Shown here piece after piece: positions 1 to 5,521 of a stretch of 6,136 nt of DNA; the first letter of the stretch is position 1; each line of letters opens with the position of its first letter. The notes beneath the pieces are model-generated. The model worked only from the letters and a program-made list of their open reading frames with translations. It did no database searches and had not been told where the DNA came from. A program made the position numbers and the translations under genes. The DNA comes from an uncultured Lentisphaeraceae bacterium. GTDB taxonomy: Bacteria > Verrucomicrobiota > Kiritimatiellia > RFP12 > DVOR01. The stretch is taken from contig CAMGJH010000072.1 in assembly GCA_946056345.1 (NCBI GenBank), positions 1 through 6,136 of the forward strand. Direction: 5' to 3'.

Positions 1-1013
1 TCGAGGGCAGTTCGGGTGAGGACGGTGTAGGTGCGGCCGGTGACGGAGTTCCAGGAGAGGGTGAGGTTGGGCTCGGTCGAGCGGGCGTTTGGGGCTTGCG
101 AGGTGAGCGAGAGGGTGAAGCGCGAGGTGGGGTCGGTGGGGTTGGTGCCTAGGACAAACTCGGCGTAGTTGGAGAGGCCATCGCCATCGGTGTCGGATTC
201 GGCGGTGAAGGTTGTGCCAGCTGGGGCGTATTGGGCGACGAACCAATTTGGGAGGTTGCTACCGGTGGTGCTGACGAAGTAGCCGCCGGTGTCGCAGATA
301 AAATTGCCTGAGGAGACGGCTACGCGGAAGATAAGCTGGGCGGACTCTGCGGGCGGGGCGGTTTGGGAGGTATCGACGCGGAAGGGGGTGCCGAGGATGG
401 GCGAGACTGGGGCGGCGGCGGTGGGGTCGCGTCCGGCATTGTAGGCGGCGAGGGAGGCCTCGGTGGCGTCGGCGGGGTCATCGGGGTTGAGACCGTGGGC
501 GGACTCCCAAGCGTCGGGGAGGCTATCACCATCGCGGTCCGGGGCGAGATAGGCGGCAAGGAGGTCGAGCGTCCAGAGCGGGGAGGGACCAAGAGCGGTC
601 ACTTGATGGCCTCGGATAGGGGCTGCTGCGGGGGCAGTTTGGGAGGTATCGACGCGGAAGGGGGTGCCGAGGATGGGCGAGACTGGGGCGGCGGCGGTGG
701 GGTCGCGTCCGGCATTGTAGGCGGCGAGGGAGGCCTCGGTGGCGTCGGCGGGGTCATCGGGGTTGAGACCGTGGGCGGACTCCCAAGCGTCGGGGAGGCT
801 ATCACCATCGCGGTCCGGGGCGAGATAGGCGGCAAGGAGGTCGAGCGTCCAGAGCGGGGAGGGACCAAGAGCGGTCACTTGATGGCCTCGGATGGGAGCA
901 GCGGCGGGGGCAGTTTGTGCGGTATCGACGCGGAAGGGTGCGGACGCGGCCTCCTGCGCGCAGAGGAGCCGCGCGGCGCAAAGGGCAAGCAAGAGGGCGG
1001 AAGGGCGCTTCAT
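1..1013 (-). CDS. Secreted TSP3-repeat protein with tandem 92-residue repeats (3' end outside window)
   Basis: The frame is open from the ATG at 1013-1011 to the window edge: no stop in 337 codons. Residues 1-19 look like a signal peptide (MKRPSALLLALCAARLLCA), probably cut before QEA; no good lipobox is seen. Residues 26-117 and 118-209 are two near-identical 92-residue units, each with a TSP3-like calcium motif (DRDGDSLPDAWE..., residues 67-91 and 159-183) followed by AYNAGRDPTAA. A partial third unit head (PFRVDTSQTAPP) is at 210-221. A further motif, DTDGDGLSNYAEFVLGTNP, is at 274-292. Residues 315-333 carry LSW..VTGRTYTV, the start of a beta-rich module common in PVC surface proteins. 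It lies 14 nt after the upstream gene, with no clear Shine-Dalgarno, so it may be translationally coupled; a TTG at 1031 overlapping the upstream stop is a less likely start. Exact function is unknown; calcium-stabilised extracellular protein is an inference. Confidence 0.88.
   Translation of the reverse strand, partial: MKRPSALLLALCAARLLCAQEAASAPFRVDTAQTAPAAAPIRGHQVTALGPSPLWTLDLLAAYLAPDRDGDSLPDAWESAHGLNPDDPADATEASLAAYNAGRDPTAAAPVSPILGTPFRVDTSQTAPAAAPIRGHQVTALGPSPLWTLDLLAAYLAPDRDGDSLPDAWESAHGLNPDDPADATEASLAAYNAGRDPTAAAPVSPILGTPFRVDTSQTAPPAESAQLIFRVAVSSGNFICDTGGYFVSTTGSNLPNWFVAQYAPAGTTFTAESDTDGDGLSNYAEFVLGTNPTDPTSRFTLSLTSQAPNARSTEPNLTLSWNSVTGRTYTVLTRTAL
354..938 (-). repeat. In-frame 276-bp tandem repeat, two full units plus partial third
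   Basis: Unit 1 is 663-938, unit 2 is 387-662, and a partial third unit head is 354-386, all within the TSP3-type gene and in frame (276 bp = 92 codons). Bases 361-617 and 637-893 are identical over all 257 positions. The remaining 19 bases of the period (618-636 against 894-912) differ at four sites (618/894, 621/897, 624/900, 627/903), each the wobble base of consecutive Pro/Ala codons and so silent. The start of unit 1 also differs from unit 2 (Ala32 against Ser124). Each unit carries one calcium-type motif. Confidence 0.95.
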
Positions 1014-1027
1014 AGGCGCAGCGGCAA

Positions 1028-3103
1028 TCAATCGTAGATGGTCAGGACGATGTTATCGAGGTAGATAGCGGCACCGGTGTTGTTGCGCGGCGGGACAATG
1101 GGCAGCTGAATGGTGACCTTGCCTGTGTGGTTCTCAAAGCGTGCACCGAGGGTGATGTAATCTAAGTTGTGGACATCGTCGACGAAATCCCAGTTGTCGC
1201 CGCCTTCGGAGAGGAAGGTAATTCTGTGTGTTGTGGTGGTATTGAAGCGAACGTCGGCGCGGATTTCGACCTTCTTCGGGGTAGTGTTCGGTGTGGTGAA
1301 GGAGAGGGTGAAGGGGGTGTTGGGGCTATCGGTGTTGGAGACCACCTTCAGGCAGCGCGAGCCATCGATTCCCTCGCCATCGACGACCTCCGCGCCGGAG
1401 ATACTCCATGTGCGGCGGTGGACGACAGTGTTGGTGGGCGTTGTGATTGTGGCGTAGCCGATGGGATTGCCGTAGGGGGCGAGGATCCAATCCTCGAAGG
1501 AGCCGTCTTCGGCGTAGGTGTGGCCGCCATCGGTGAGGGCGAGCGTGGAGAGGAAGAGGTCTTCGCTCTGGAAGTAGAGCGTGAAGGTGCACTCTTGGTC
1601 GGCGACGGGGTCGAGCGGCAGGGTGTAGGTGCGCGCGGCGGACATCGAGGCCGGCAGGGTGAGTTCCTGGGTGTAGAGGCGCGAGGCCAGGGCGGCGCGG
1701 TTGGTGTAGGCGGCTTCGAGGCGGATGGTGGCGGCGGTGGCGGCGGCGTTGCGGACTTTGAGCTGAACGGCAGCGATGGGGTCCTGGATGTTGGCGGGGA
1801 AGGAGATGGACGCGGCGGTGGTGGCCGAGCGGGCGCCGGCGGTGCTGGAGACGAAGCCGGAGAGGGTGGCGGTGAGCTCGCGATCGGTGGCGCGGTTGGT
1901 GCCGGAGACGGCGGTGCGGAGCTGATCGGCGCTGAGGTAGAAGTAGAAGTTCTCGGGGTCGACGGTGGCGCGGCGGATGGGGCGGAAGCTGAAGGCGGTG
2001 CCGCCGAAGAAGGTATTGGAGGGGAGGCTGGCTTGGGCGGCGTAGGTGCCTTGGTTGGCGATGCCACGGACCAGGCGGGTACCGTCGCCGCTGGTTTCGT
2101 GGAGGGTGTTGACCTCGGTGTCCTCGGGCGTTGGGTAGGCCTCCAGGTCGAAGTTGGCGCCCAGGGTGCGGGTCCACTCGGCGGCGTTGCCAATCATATC
2201 GTGCAGGGCGTAGTCGTTGGTGGGGTATTGTCCAACGGCGACCACGGCGGCATTGGCGTTGGCGAGGGTGACATCGAAGGTGTCACCCCACGGGTAGCGC
2301 AAGTGCTCGGCGGCGTCATCGTGGTCGGGCCCGCGAGCGGCCTTTTCCCATTCGGCGTAGGTGGGCAGGTCGTAGCCATAGAAGCGGCAGAAGAGGAAGG
2401 CGCCGTACCAGGTGACCACGGCCGGGAGTTCGGCTTGACCGGCGGCGACGTCGAAGCGCGTGATATTCCAGCGCAGATTATTGTCGCCCAAGTTGCAGAG
2501 GAGCTTATCGGCGGCCAGACCCACCTCTGCGGCCGCGGCGGTGGTGTAGAGCTTGCTGTGGCCATCGCGGCGCAGGTATCCGGCCAACTGCGCGTGGTTG
2601 AGCATCTGGCAGAACTGCGCGCGCGTCACCTCGGTCTTCGCCAGCCAGAAGGAATAGGGGATATTCACGTGGCAGGAGGGGCCGCTCCCCTCCGCGCCGC
2701 CATCCTGCCCCAGAAGCAGCCCGCCGGCCTTCACTTCATTGCCCCAGTCCAGACTCGGGCAGCCCTTGCGCGTGGCCACATTCAGCCGCGCGACCATCTG
2801 CTCGGTCACTTCGCCCTCCCAATCGGCCACGGCGTCCCAGAGGATTTGCTTCCCGGTTCCGGCGGCGACCGCCGGGCCAATGTCCCCCGAGAGCGTCTCG
2901 GCCGGCACAGCGAAGTTCGCGCCCCCATCGGCGGAGAGTTCAAGCAAGACGCTGACGGGTTCGTCGGCCGTCAGGTCGTAGGTCACCTTTACGCGCCGGT
3001 CGCTCAACTGCTGGGCCTGGACATTGGAGATGACCGGCTCTGCCGCGCGCGCTGCCACGGCCGCCGCCACCATCGCCCAAACCATCACGTGCCGAAAGGT
3101 CAT
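1028..3103 (-). CDS. Exported FGE/SUMF1-fold protein, paralogue B (likely non-catalytic)
   Basis: A 691-residue protein with a signal peptide (about 1-20, ending ARA before AEP). Residues 22-110 form an Ig-like beta domain with LSADGGANF and the KQILWDA..DW pattern, often found ahead of FGE modules in PVC bacteria. The FGE-sulfatase (C-type-lectin-like) domain spans about 127-378: LLLGQDGGAEGSG (129-141), TEVTRAQFC (157-165), PAVVTWYGAFLFC (227-239), LPTYAEWEKAARG (246-258), YPWGD (270-274), NDYALHDMIGNAAEW (296-310), RLVRG (343-347) and FRPIRR (373-378). The usual GGSW is replaced and no cysteine lies in 343-378, where true FGE has its catalytic pair, so formylglycine synthesis is unlikely. 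Residues 440-525 and 530-691 look like two beta-sandwich modules, the last starting GSFEDW and resembling carbohydrate-binding jelly rolls. It starts 12 nt after paralogue A and aligns with it along its length. Role in binding or surface structure is an inference. Confidence 0.92.
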   Translation of the reverse strand: MTFRHVMVWAMVAAAVAARAAEPVISNVQAQQLSDRRVKVTYDLTADEPVSVLLELSADGGANFAVPAETLSGDIGPAVAAGTGKQILWDAVADWEGEVTEQMVARLNVATRKGCPSLDWGNEVKAGGLLLGQDGGAEGSGPSCHVNIPYSFWLAKTEVTRAQFCQMLNHAQLAGYLRRDGHSKLYTTAAAAEVGLAADKLLCNLGDNNLRWNITRFDVAAGQAELPAVVTWYGAFLFCRFYGYDLPTYAEWEKAARGPDHDDAAEHLRYPWGDTFDVTLANANAAVVAVGQYPTNDYALHDMIGNAAEWTRTLGANFDLEAYPTPEDTEVNTLHETSGDGTRLVRGIANQGTYAAQASLPSNTFFGGTAFSFRPIRRATVDPENFYFYLSADQLRTAVSGTNRATDRELTATLSGFVSSTAGARSATTAASISFPANIQDPIAAVQLKVRNAAATAATIRLEAAYTNRAALASRLYTQELTLPASMSAARTYTLPLDPVADQECTFTLYFQSEDLFLSTLALTDGGHTYAEDGSFEDWILAPYGNPIGYATITTPTNTVVHRRTWSISGAEVVDGEGIDGSRCLKVVSNTDSPNTPFTLSFTTPNTTPKKVEIRADVRFNTTTTHRITFLSEGGDNWDFVDDVHNLDYITLGARFENHTGKVTIQLPIVPPRNNTGAAIYLDNIVLTIYD

Positions 3104-3110
3104 CGGAGTG

Positions 3111-3117
3111 CTCCTTT
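3111..3117 (-). promoter_or_regulatory. Ribosome binding site of paralogue B
   Basis: The minus strand reads AAAGGAG, 7 nt before the ATG at 3103. It overlaps the last bases of the TAA stop of the upstream gene (3118-3116), which fixes the start and suggests that ribosomes finishing paralogue A can re-initiate on paralogue B. Confidence 0.8.
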
Positions 3118-5173
3118 AATTGCTCTGGAAGATGAGTTCAATCCGGGAGATTAAGAGCCAGCCATCGGGCGTGCTGCTGACTTCCAGGGTGAACTCGGTC
3201 TCGCCGTGATAGTTCGCCGCGTTGCCGCTGTAGATGAAGCTGTAGGCCTCGAAGGCCGCCATATTCGCCGCGAACTCGTTTTCGCCAATGGGCGTGCCGC
3301 CGGCCGACATCATCAGCCAGGCGCTCGTGCTGGCCGAGGTGTTCTTGACGTAGACGCGCAGTTCCTTGAGCCGGGTGTAGGGCAGGGTGGTGGGCAGGCG
3401 CACCTTACTGCCAGCGCTCATCACCAAGGCATTGCCGCCGCTGTAGCCCGCGCCCGCTTGAATCTGCAAGTTGGTGCACTGCCACAGCTCGCCGTCGAAG
3501 TTAATCTCCGCGTTGGGCACCGTGCCAATAGGCCAGTGGGCAAAGTCGTAGGAGACCAAGGTGACCGCGGACGGCGGCGTGACGCTCGTGCCCTGGGCCA
3601 CCCAGAGCGCGATCTCCTCAATCTCCACGCCGGCCGTGTCGGCCGTCAGGGAGAAGTCGGTGAAGCCCTCGGGAAAGTCGAAGTAGACAAAGCCCACGTT
3701 GCTCATATTGGCCGGGAGCTGCACCTCCACGCTGGTGCTGCCGGAGAGGAAGGCCAGTTGGGCGGCGGCGCTGTTGGGGTTGCGCACGGCCACGCGCAGG
3801 GTCTTGGCCTGATCAATGGCCTCTAGCGTGGAGAGCGGCACGGCAGCAACCCCCTTCAACACAACGGCCGGCGAGGAGGCATTCAGCGTGATGCCGGAGG
3901 TGCGCCACGTCACGCCCTTGACCGTCAGCTGGGTGGGCGAGGTGCTGTAGGCCAGCCCCGCCGCGTCGTATGCAGCCTGGAAGTCGCTGCCGCGCCAGAC
4001 GTAGGCCAGCTGCAGATCATTGAGCTTTTCGATGCGGCTATCCGAGCCATTGCGCTGCACCGGCCGGAAGCCCATTGGCACCGACCCCGCCCACGCATTC
4101 CCCGGGTTCACCGCCTGCCATTGCCAGAGCGGCTGGGTGTGCAATCCGCGCGCCAAGCGCGCCCCGCCCGAAGCCAACGCCTGCAAATCGCCCTCCACCA
4201 CCTCGCGCTTGGGATAGGCCTCCGGCGAAAAGTTCGCGCCCAGGGTCCGCGTCCACTCGCCCACATTGCCAGCCATATCATAGAGCCCGTAGTCGTTGGC
4301 GGGGTAGGTGCCAACGGCCTGAAGGGTGCTGCTGCCGGTGGAGTAGGTGTGGTCGAAGGTGTCGCCCCAGGGGTAGCAAAGGTGCTCGGCGGCGTCATCG
4401 TGGTCGGGCCCGCGGGCGGCCTTCTCCCACTCGGCGGTGGTCGGTAGGTCGTAACCATAGGTGTGGCAAAAGAGGAGCGCGCCGGGCCAGGTGACCACGG
4501 CCGGGAAGTCCGCGTAGCCCTCGGCCACGTCGAAGTGGCTCACATTCCAGCGCAGGTTATTATCGCTCAAGGTGCAGAGTTTGGCGCCCTTGGCCACGCC
4601 CTCGAAGGTGTAGGCGGCCATCACCGCCGTGGTGCCCGAGCGCTCCACCTTGCCGGCGTTGAGCGCTTCGTTCAGAAAGTCGCAGTATTGCTGGCGCGTG
4701 ATTTCCCGCGTCGAGAGCCGATAACTATAGGGAATATGCACGTGGCGCGCCGGACCGCTTCCCTCCGCGCCGCCATCCTGGCCTAGCAAAAAGCCGCTGG
4801 GCACAATCTCCTCGGTCCATTCCAACCCCGGGAAGCCCACCGTGTCGGTGGCAATCACCTGCACCACCATCCGCTCAGAATACTCGCCATCCCAATCCCG
4901 CGGCGCATCCCACACAATCTCCTTGCCCGCCCCTGACGTAATCCCATCGCCCACATCCCCCGAAAAGCTCCGCGCCGGAACCAAAAAGTGCGCTCCGCCA
5001 TCGGCCGAGACCTCCACCCGCACATTCAGCGCGTCACCCTCATCATCGGCCACATCGTAGTGAATGACCACCATCCCGTCCGTGCGCTGCTCGGCCGAGA
5101 CATTCGTCACCGCCGGTTCGGCCGCCCAAACCATTGCGCTCCATAGGCTCAACGCCAAAATCAACTGCTTCAT
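3116..5173 (-). CDS. Exported FGE/SUMF1-fold protein, paralogue A (likely non-catalytic)
   Basis: A 685-residue protein. The frame is open upstream to an ATG at 5215, but the ATG at 5173 is preferred because it directly begins a signal peptide (MKQLILALSLWSAMVWAAEP) and has purine-rich sequence ahead of it. Residues 20-110 are an Ig-like domain (VEVSADGGAHF; KEIVWDAPRDWDGEY). The FGE-sulfatase fold runs about 127-373: FLLGQDGGAEGSG (128-140), TREITRQQYC (155-164), PAVVTWPGALLFC (224-236), LPTTAEWEKAARG (243-255), YPWGD (267-271), NDYGLYDMAGNVGEW (293-307), RLARG (339-343) and GFRPV (368-372). The C-terminal catalytic cysteine pair of FGE is absent, so it probably does not modify sulfatases. 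Residues 449-525 and 535-685 look like beta-sandwich modules. Cysteines 164, 200 and 236 are shared with paralogue B and could form disulfides outside the cytoplasm. It is the first gene of the apparent operon. Precise function is not known. Confidence 0.9.
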   Translation of the reverse strand: MKQLILALSLWSAMVWAAEPAVTNVSAEQRTDGMVVIHYDVADDEGDALNVRVEVSADGGAHFLVPARSFSGDVGDGITSGAGKEIVWDAPRDWDGEYSERMVVQVIATDTVGFPGLEWTEEIVPSGFLLGQDGGAEGSGPARHVHIPYSYRLSTREITRQQYCDFLNEALNAGKVERSGTTAVMAAYTFEGVAKGAKLCTLSDNNLRWNVSHFDVAEGYADFPAVVTWPGALLFCHTYGYDLPTTAEWEKAARGPDHDDAAEHLCYPWGDTFDHTYSTGSSTLQAVGTYPANDYGLYDMAGNVGEWTRTLGANFSPEAYPKREVVEGDLQALASGGARLARGLHTQPLWQWQAVNPGNAWAGSVPMGFRPVQRNGSDSRIEKLNDLQLAYVWRGSDFQAAYDAAGLAYSTSPTQLTVKGVTWRTSGITLNASSPAVVLKGVAAVPLSTLEAIDQAKTLRVAVRNPNSAAAQLAFLSGSTSVEVQLPANMSNVGFVYFDFPEGFTDFSLTADTAGVEIEEIALWVAQGTSVTPPSAVTLVSYDFAHWPIGTVPNAEINFDGELWQCTNLQIQAGAGYSGGNALVMSAGSKVRLPTTLPYTRLKELRVYVKNTSASTSAWLMMSAGGTPIGENEFAANMAAFEAYSFIYSGNAANYHGETEFTLEVSSTPDGWLLISRIELIFQSN

Positions 5174-5177
5174 CGCG

Positions 5178-5190
5178 CTTCTCTGCCTCC
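5178..5190 (-). promoter_or_regulatory. Likely ribosome binding region of paralogue A
   Basis: The minus strand upstream of the ATG at 5173 reads GGAGG (5190-5186, 12 nt away) and then AGAGAAG (5184-5178, 4 nt away). One of these is the probable Shine-Dalgarno; GGAGG is the better match but its spacing is long. The alternative ATG at 5215 has no comparable motif, which supports the inner start. Confidence 0.5.
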
Positions 5191-5203
5191 AAAAGCCGCC
5201 GAT

Positions 5204-5212
5204 AGCATACCA
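5204..5212 (-). promoter_or_regulatory. Possible extended -10 promoter element for the three-gene cluster
   Basis: The minus strand reads TGGTATGCT, a TGN extended -10 with TATGCT matching four of the six bases of TATAAT. It would give a leader of about 20 nt before the ATG at 5173 and agrees with that start, since the ATG at 5215 would then not be in the transcript. No recognisable -35 lies at the right distance. Weak evidence; promoter rules for this lineage are uncertain. Confidence 0.25.
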
Positions 5213-5294
5213 CATTTATCGTGTATACGCCCCACCCCCGGAAAGGTTACACCCAATGGGGCCCGCGGAGTGGCCCCTGCAAAACCTTGACTGC

Positions 5295-5389
5295 CCCGGG
5301 TCCGATACACATCCGCCCTGCTTTACATTTTTGTCCGCCCCGGGTTGACCTCGAGGTAGGCCCGGGTTCGAGGTCAACCCGGCCCGGGT
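5295..5389. repeat. Four CCCGGGT motifs at 44, 22 and 22 bp spacing
   Basis: CCCGGGT occurs in the same orientation at 5295-5301, 5339-5345, 5361-5367 and 5383-5389. Start-to-start distances are 44, 22 and 22 bp, about four, two and two turns of B-DNA, so all copies face the same side of the helix. This pattern would suit a multimeric DNA-binding protein, but no regulator is known here. Confidence 0.6.
5340..5382. repeat. 15-bp perfect inverted repeat with 13-nt loop
   Basis: CCGGGTTGACCTCGA (5340-5354) is perfectly complementary to TCGAGGTCAACCCGG (5368-5382), with 13 bases between them. No T-run follows on either strand, so it is not a standard intrinsic terminator. It could be an operator or a structured RNA element. 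Confidence 0.8.
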
Positions 5390-5415
5390 CCACTTATGAA
5401 CAGGTTTGTGAACCG

Positions 5416-5442
5416 AGTTATCGACAGGCGCTGTCGATAACT
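5416..5442. repeat. 12-bp palindromic stem with DnaA-box-like halves
   Basis: AGTTATCGACAG (5416-5427) pairs perfectly with CTGTCGATAACT (5431-5442) around a GCG centre. Each arm contains TTATCGACA, one base from the consensus DnaA box TTATCCACA. A related TTATGAACAG lies at 5394-5403, 24 bp from TTATCGACAG at 5418-5427. No T-run follows, so a terminator is unlikely; a protein-binding site is the simplest reading. Confidence 0.7.
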
Positions 5443-5458
5443 TCCCTCGCCTAGGCAC

Positions 5459-5488
5459 AAAAAAGGCCCCCGCGCAAGGGGGCCTTTT
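5459..5488 (-). terminator. Intrinsic terminator of the purine gene
   Basis: AAAAGGCCCCC (5461-5471) pairs over 11 bp with GGGGGCCTTTT (5478-5488) around a six-base loop. Read on the minus strand the stem is followed by six T residues (5464-5459), the classic Rho-independent form. It lies about 34 nt after the stop of the IMP cyclohydrolase gene and separates it from the downstream cluster. On the plus strand the T-run is only four bases. Confidence 0.92.
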
Positions 5489-5496
5489 GGCTATCA

Positions 5497-5519
5497 GCTA
5501 ACCGCTAACGGCTAACCGC
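5497..5519. repeat. Three tandem heptamers, GCTAACC/G
   Basis: GCTAACC, GCTAACG and GCTAACC follow each other directly from 5497 to 5517, then a partial GC. The array sits between the stop of the purine gene (5522) and its terminator. Only three units are seen and no function can be assigned. Confidence 0.7.
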
Positions 5520-5521
5520 TC

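Larger units (their letters stand above)
5174..5458. other. Intergenic region without a convincing gene, rich in inverted and direct repeats
   Basis: Between the terminator of the purine gene and the ATG of paralogue A there is no supported coding region. An 80-codon minus frame (5458-5216) would need a GTG start with no ribosome site and passes through the hairpins, so it is not called. The stretch contains a 15-bp inverted repeat, a 12-bp palindromic stem, four spaced CCCGGGT motifs and a small GGGGCC/GGCCCC stem (5258-5263 with 5272-5277). It should hold the promoter of the three-gene cluster. Confidence 0.6.

Noticed and set aside
354..938. A CRISPR array.
   Set aside because: The units are 276 bp, contiguous and in frame with a protein; there are no spacers and no cas genes.
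363..1037. A 224-codon plus-strand frame and short Pro/Ser-rich minus frames over the repeats.
   Set aside because: All are low-complexity readings of the DNA that codes for the TSP3-type protein, and only that frame gives a signal peptide and calcium motifs. The duplication simply makes each shadow frame appear twice.
1169..3154. A 661-codon open frame on the plus strand opposite paralogue B.
   Set aside because: Its product is extremely rich in Gly, Val, Ala and Glu with no recognisable domain, while the minus strand has a complete signal-peptide protein with clear FGE motifs and a good ribosome site. It is a by-product of GC-rich codon bias.
3116..5173. A catalytic formylglycine-generating enzyme that activates sulfatases.
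   Set aside because: The fold motifs are present but the C-terminal cysteine pair is missing, no sulfatase gene is in the window, and extra beta modules follow the domain.
1028..5173. Variable target proteins of a diversity-generating retroelement, which often use this fold.
   Set aside because: No reverse transcriptase or template repeat is in the window, the fold is followed by about 300 more residues rather than ending the protein, and the paralogues do not differ mainly at adenine positions.
5360..5382. A tRNA T-arm, because GGTTCGA occurs here.
   Set aside because: The flanks do not give a 5-bp T-stem with a 7-base loop and no acceptor or anticodon arm can be drawn; the bases belong to the 15-bp inverted repeat.
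5216..5458. An 80-codon minus frame in the intergenic region, and a 77-codon plus frame opposite it.
   Set aside because: The minus frame starts at a GTG with no ribosome site right after the terminator, crosses both inverted repeats and shows no family resemblance.
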